From contig CALGVF010000111.1 in NCBI GenBank assembly GCA_937920115.1, forward strand, positions 1-10,384: DNA of 10,384 bases. Reading direction: 5' to 3'. Below are positions 6,835-10,384 of this stretch, in pieces. The first letter of the stretch is position 1; the number at the start of each line of letters is the position of its first letter. The notes under the pieces were generated by a model. The model made no database searches. It saw nothing but the letters and a program-made list of their open reading frames with translations, and had not been told where the DNA came from. The translations under genes were made by a program, and so were the position numbers. This stretch comes from an uncultured Clostridia bacterium. Lineage in GTDB: Bacteria; Bacillota; Clostridia; Christensenellales; Borkfalkiaceae.

Positions 6835-9192
6835 TTATTTGAGTTTAACGAACGTAACTCCTCTTTCGCCCTCGCCATACTTGCCAAACCTGTAACTCAC
6901 TACGTTTTTGTTTCTCTTCAAGGCGTCGTGTATGGCGGTACTCAGTATTTTCAAGCCCTTGCCGTGAATAATTTTGACCTCTTCGAGATTATTTATTATC
7001 GCCTGATCCAAAAAGGCGTCGATTTCGGGCAACGCCTCCATTACCGTTTCGCCTATAACGTTTATTTCGGTTATCGGCTGAGCGGCGGCTTCGCGTTTTA
7101 AAGTTACGGAAGTTTTCGGCTTTGTCGCTTCGGACACGAAGTATAAATCTTTGATTTTCGCATTCAATCGAACTGAACCCATAAATATCTCGCATTCGCC
7201 CTTTTTCGGGTTCACGCTCGACACTTCGCAGAAGGTTTCGGACGGTTTATAGTATACCCTGTCTCCGCTTTTTATTTTCGCAGGGTCAACGGGTTTATAG
7301 TTGACGATTTTCTCTTCGACGTCTTCGAGCGAATACTTTTTATCTTCGAGCCTGTTTCTGAGCGTTCTCGCCTTAATGAGGTCTCCGCTGTCGAGTTCGG
7401 CTTTATCGAACAAAACCTTGATTTCATCGATTATTTCGTCCGCTTCTTCGAGTTTTTCGTTTACTATTCTTCTGCTCTCGGCTTTCGCTTTCTGATAGAA
7501 TTTATCCTTTTCTGCGTTGAGTTTCTCTCTTTCTGACTCTATTTCGTCGAGTTTTTCGCTTTCCTCGCGTTTTATCTCCTCGACTTCGCGTTTGAGATTT
7601 TCCGCTTCCTGTCTCGACTTTTCAGCCTCTTTAAGGACTTTTTCAAAGGATATCTTTTCGCCTTTCAGAAGCGAATACGCCCTCGCCGTAAGTGTCTCGT
7701 CCATACCGAGAAGTCTCGATATTTCTATGGCGTTCGACGACCCCGGCATACCCATGTTGATTTTATAGAGAGGGGCGAACGTTTCGGGATCAAACTCCAT
7801 AGAAGCGTTCGATATACGACTATCGGAATAAGCGTACTCTTTAAGCGAAGAATAGTGAGTGGTCACTATGCCGTAACTACCCTTATCCAAAAGTCTCTCT
7901 ATAACCGCCCTTGCGAGAGCGCTTCCCTCGTCGGGGTCCGTTCCCGCTCCGATTTCGTCAATTAAAACGAGCGAATTTTCGTTTACGTTTTCGGTTATTT
8001 CGATTATGTTTTTTATATGAGAAGAAAACGTGGACAAACTCTGCTCTATGCTCTGTTCGTCGCCGACGTCGCAGAAAATATTGTCGAAAAAGGATATTTC
8101 CGTTCCCTCAGAAGCGGGTACGAATATTCCGCTCGCCGCCATCAGAGAAAAAAGTCCGACCATTTTTAAAGTTACCGTCTTACCGCCCGTATTCGGACCC
8201 GTTATCAGAATGTAGTTGTAATTTTCGCCGAACGACAGCGAAACGGGAACGACTTTATCCTTAGGTATAAGCGGGTGTCTGCCGTTTCTTATATCCGTTT
8301 TACCTTTACGATTGAAATCGGGGCAAATCGAACGAGTTTTATAAGCGTAAACCGCCCTCGCGTAAAATCCGTCTATATCTGTAAGAATTTGGTCGTTATC
8401 TATGATTTTCGTTGCTATAACGCCTACTTTCTGCGATAACTCCGCTAAGATTCTCTCGACTTCGTTTTTCTCTTCGATAGTCGCGGTCTTTAAGGCGTTA
8501 TTAAGTTCCAAAATTGCGGCGGGCTCGATAAATACCGTCGATCCGGTGGACGACTGATCGTGAATAAAACCGCCTATCTGACTTCTGTATTCGCTTTTGA
8601 CGGGCAGAACGTATCTGTCGCCACGCATCGTTATTATGTTTTCCTGCAAGTATTTATTGTTGCCGTTTCGTATAAACGACTGCAATTTTTCTCTTATCTG
8701 TTCGTTTAACCTCTTGATGCTTTTTCTCAGCGAAGACAGTCTTTCCGAGGCGTTGTCGCTCATCGTATCCTCGCTTAAAATCTTTTCTCTGATTTCGTTT
8801 TCGAGATAAGCGTCAACATATATTCCCGATACTTCCTGCTTGATATACGGGGCTTCGCAAGGACTGTCGCTTACGGAAGAATACAGTATTCTGCCGCTTT
8901 TCAATATTCTCGAACACCTTAAAAGTTCGCCCATAGAAAGCGTCGAACCTTTCGCCGCTCTTTCGACGCAGTCCTCTAAATCGTCGTAAAACTCAACCGA
9001 ACTCACGCCGTTATTAAACAGAAGGTTGTAGGCTTCCTTGGTTTTCGCCAAATAAATTTGCGACTCGAAAAAATCCTCGGACGGCGTAAACTCGCACATT
9101 TCAGATTTCGTTTTCTTTAAAACGCAATACTCGGAAACGATTTTCAAGACCTTATCGTATTCGAGCGATTTAAGCGTTTTCTGACTTATCAT
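6835..9192 (-). CDS. mutS2: MutS2 (MutSB/RqcU family) ATPase with C-terminal Smr domain
   Basis: MutS paralogue of 785 residues, the usual MutS2 length, lacking the mismatch-binding domain of MutS. In various bacteria MutS2 has been linked to suppression or promotion of recombination and, in Bacillus subtilis, to splitting of collided ribosomes. The core/clamp region fills residues 1-320 (GDRYVLPVKSEYR and STGSTVFIEP are typical). The ATPase follows, with Walker A GPNTGGKT (332-339) and Walker B LVLIDEIGAGTDP (Asp412, Glu413), plus STFSSH and THYSSLKEYA. A long charged coiled coil covers about 505-610 and a small KOW/SH3-like segment (IKSGDRVYY) lies near 660. The Smr domain spans about 708-785 and contains HGKG (743-746). 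Where many Smr domains have LDLRG, this one reads INVIG (710-714). The start is supported by the Shine-Dalgarno AAGAGG (9199-9204), six bases upstream. The ATGA overlap with the upstream U32 gene implies one transcript. Confidence 0.96.
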   Translation of the reverse strand: MISQKTLKSLEYDKVLKIVSEYCVLKKTKSEMCEFTPSEDFFESQIYLAKTKEAYNLLFNNGVSSVEFYDDLEDCVERAAKGSTLSMGELLRCSRILKSGRILYSSVSDSPCEAPYIKQEVSGIYVDAYLENEIREKILSEDTMSDNASERLSSLRKSIKRLNEQIREKLQSFIRNGNNKYLQENIITMRGDRYVLPVKSEYRSQIGGFIHDQSSTGSTVFIEPAAILELNNALKTATIEEKNEVERILAELSQKVGVIATKIIDNDQILTDIDGFYARAVYAYKTRSICPDFNRKGKTDIRNGRHPLIPKDKVVPVSLSFGENYNYILITGPNTGGKTVTLKMVGLFSLMAASGIFVPASEGTEISFFDNIFCDVGDEQSIEQSLSTFSSHIKNIIEITENVNENSLVLIDEIGAGTDPDEGSALARAVIERLLDKGSYGIVTTHYSSLKEYAYSDSRISNASMEFDPETFAPLYKINMGMPGSSNAIEISRLLGMDETLTARAYSLLKGEKISFEKVLKEAEKSRQEAENLKREVEEIKREESEKLDEIESEREKLNAEKDKFYQKAKAESRRIVNEKLEEADEIIDEIKVLFDKAELDSGDLIKARTLRNRLEDKKYSLEDVEEKIVNYKPVDPAKIKSGDRVYYKPSETFCEVSSVNPKKGECEIFMGSVRLNAKIKDLYFVSEATKPKTSVTLKREAAAQPITEINVIGETVMEALPEIDAFLDQAIINNLEEVKIIHGKGLKILSTAIHDALKRNKNVVSYRFGKYGEGERGVTFVKLK

Positions 9193-10384
9193 AAAATACC
9201 TCTTATATAGTTGCCTTTCGTGTAAGATTTATCCGTCGGCGGCTCTTCACCGTTCAAAACGCTAGCCGCTTCCCTTTCGGAAAAACCTATAAAATTGTAG
9301 AAATTTGCTGAACTTTTTGCATTTTTTAAAACGCTCGGATTGTAAAGTTCAAACCTGCATCTCCCGTTAAGTTTATATCTTACGAGTTCAAACGTTCTCC
9401 CCGCTTCGTCCGTCAGTTTAAAGCGGTTTCCCCTTTTGCAATCTCCGCATTTTTTACCGAACGGGCAATACAAAAACTCCGCTACCCTTATACTGCCGAA
9501 AGTAAAAGCGTAGCCGTTTCCTTTTACGTTTTCGATTTCTCTCGAAGACAATTCCTGCGAAAAAACGATTTCTTTTACGCCCCGTTTGTTCAATTCGTAT
9601 AAATCAACCGAATTAAATACGTTCAGCCCAACGCCCGCTATTACTTTTTTATTTTCTTCTTCGGCAAGAGCGAGTCCGTAAAGTCCGTCGGCGTACACGC
9701 CGTCGAAATATTTTAAAAGACTTTTTAAAACGCTTCCGTCTTTTTCGCTTGCAAATGACGGAACAAACAAGTACTTGTCCGCCGTAACGTTTTTCATTTC
9801 CTTTTCGATTTTCTCTGCGTCGTCGTAATCTGTCGGGCGGTAGACATAGGCGTAACCGTCGATATTTTTCAAAGCCTTATCGCTCAGAATCACGCCTCTA
9901 TATTCCAAGTCGTAAAAACTTGAAAATTCCGTTTTATTATCGAGTATTTTTAAAGGTTTTACGTCTTTTAGAAATACGCTTTCATACAGCGAAGAGCGAA
10001 GTCTGTTCAGTTTAGATTTAATAATAAACGGTCTGCCGCGAACGATTACATTCGCTTTTATCGAGAACGGATACTTGTCCGTTTTACTCAGATTGTTTTC
10101 TATTTCCTGTTCGGTGAGCGGAACGGTTTTCGCCGTTTCGAGCGGTTCGTCGCCCGTTATCGTTATCCCGTCGGCAATCAGAACGGGCTTCTCGCCCTCT
10201 ATGAACCGAGCCTCTACGCTTAACTCTCTCAATTTCCTCGACGGGTTGACAAGTTGGTTTATCAGTCGCACGTCTTTCGTAATGTACGCCTTGTCGCCCG
10301 CTTTGACTTCGCCTTTATACGCAAAACCTTTTTTACCGTCCGCGGCGGCGTTTCCGACTTCCCGACCGTCTCTTATTATCTTAA
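9189..10384 (-). CDS. U32 'peptidase' family protein, C-terminal part (cut by window edge)
   Basis: The visible 397 codons are the C-terminal half of a long U32 protein. The frame is open to the right edge, and GREVGNAAADGKKGFAYKGE lies upstream of an internal GTG at 10271, so that GTG is not the true start. The family was named for collagenase activity, but characterised members (RlhA, TrhP, UbiU/V) act in RNA or ubiquinone hydroxylation and carry a [4Fe-4S] cluster. The region after the edge resembles the DUF3656 'collagenase' insert found in RlhA-type proteins. A strand-helix repeat follows (FVPSFASEKDG, KKVIAGVGLNVFNS). The cysteine cluster YCPFGKKCGDC (C-x5-C-x2-C) and a later Cys in GRCRFELYN come next. 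The ending, YTKGNYIRG, matches the usual end of these proteins. RlhA-like 23S rRNA C2501 hydroxylation is the best guess, but the N-terminal catalytic part is not visible. It overlaps mutS2 by four bases. Confidence 0.88.
   Translation of the reverse strand, partial: KIIRDGREVGNAAADGKKGFAYKGEVKAGDKAYITKDVRLINQLVNPSRKLRELSVEARFIEGEKPVLIADGITITGDEPLETAKTVPLTEQEIENNLSKTDKYPFSIKANVIVRGRPFIIKSKLNRLRSSLYESVFLKDVKPLKILDNKTEFSSFYDLEYRGVILSDKALKNIDGYAYVYRPTDYDDAEKIEKEMKNVTADKYLFVPSFASEKDGSVLKSLLKYFDGVYADGLYGLALAEEENKKVIAGVGLNVFNSVDLYELNKRGVKEIVFSQELSSREIENVKGNGYAFTFGSIRVAEFLYCPFGKKCGDCKRGNRFKLTDEAGRTFELVRYKLNGRCRFELYNPSVLKNAKSSANFYNFIGFSEREAASVLNGEEPPTDKSYTKGNYIRGIL
9193..9204 (-). promoter_or_regulatory. 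Ribosome binding site of mutS2
   Basis: AAGAGG at 9199-9204 (minus strand) lies six bases before the mutS2 ATG, within the last codons of the U32 gene. It confirms the ATG at 9192 as the start. Confidence 0.75.

Noticed and set aside
7301..7768. Two serine/phenylalanine-rich open frames on the plus strand
   Set aside because: They mirror the Glu/Lys-rich coiled coil of MutS2 (GAA, GAG, AAA and TCG codons read backwards), so the repetitive composition is an artefact.
7911..8264. Arg-rich 117-residue plus-strand frame opposite the MutS2 ATPase
   Set aside because: It is antisense to Walker A and Walker B of MutS2, with no initiation signals.
10269..10271. GTG as the start of the U32 protein
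   Set aside because: The same frame continues to the window edge with family-like sequence (GYxGExKAGDKxYxTKDV style), so the gene is truncated by the window and does not start here.
1..10384. CRISPR arrays, tRNA/rRNA genes, riboswitches, insertion sequences, prophage parts
   Set aside because: Searched by eye: there are no spaced direct repeats, no tRNA cloverleaf in the short gaps, no long leader that could host a riboswitch, and no transposase or integrase motifs. Coding density leaves little room.

Overview
The window reads as a piece of a Clostridia-type Firmicutes chromosome. The evidence is the gene complement (miaB followed by mutS, a U32 protein followed by mutS2, a cysteine desulfurase followed by a rhodanese-less thiI), the AT-leaning composition (GC roughly low-to-mid 40s by eye) and dense packing with ATGA overlaps. 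An uncultured gut anaerobe, perhaps of the Christensenellales, is my guess and not something the sequence proves. I see no phage, transposon, CRISPR array, rRNA or tRNA. All genes look intact except the two cut by the window edges. No overtly new system is visible; the interest lies in regulatory layout and sequence statistics.

Layout. Positions 1-1593 (minus) hold miaB and then the first 84 codons of mutS, which runs off the left edge. A short divergent promoter region (about 1594-1689) separates them from a class A penicillin-binding protein gene on the plus strand (1690-3888). It converges on a minus-strand operon (6735 down to 3924): a small membrane protein of unknown function, a cysteine desulfurase and thiI, joined by overlaps of 4 and 1 bases. 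The best terminator for that operon lies inside the 3' end of the PBP gene. A 99-base gap (6736-6834) carries the operon promoter and a weak terminator candidate for the next unit upstream. That unit runs from beyond 10384 down to 6835 on the minus strand: the C-terminal half of a U32 'peptidase'-family protein, then mutS2, overlapping by 4 bases.

How the genes fit together. Three loci act on RNA modification (MiaB methylthiolates tRNA A37; desulfurase plus ThiI make 4-thiouridine in tRNA; the U32 family includes tRNA and rRNA hydroxylation factors). MiaB and the U32 family depend on Fe-S clusters. MutS and MutS2 act on DNA mismatches, recombination or stalled ribosomes. The PBP builds peptidoglycan.

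Two patterns stand out. First, at the transcription units whose start is visible, the best -10 box sits only 6-11 bases before the start codon with no Shine-Dalgarno sequence. This suggests leaderless or nearly leaderless mRNAs. Two internal operon genes have good Shine-Dalgarno sequences. Second, the tetranucleotide AGCT is entirely absent from the window, and GGCC, GCGC and CCGG are nearly absent, whereas TCGA, ACGT and CGCG are common.
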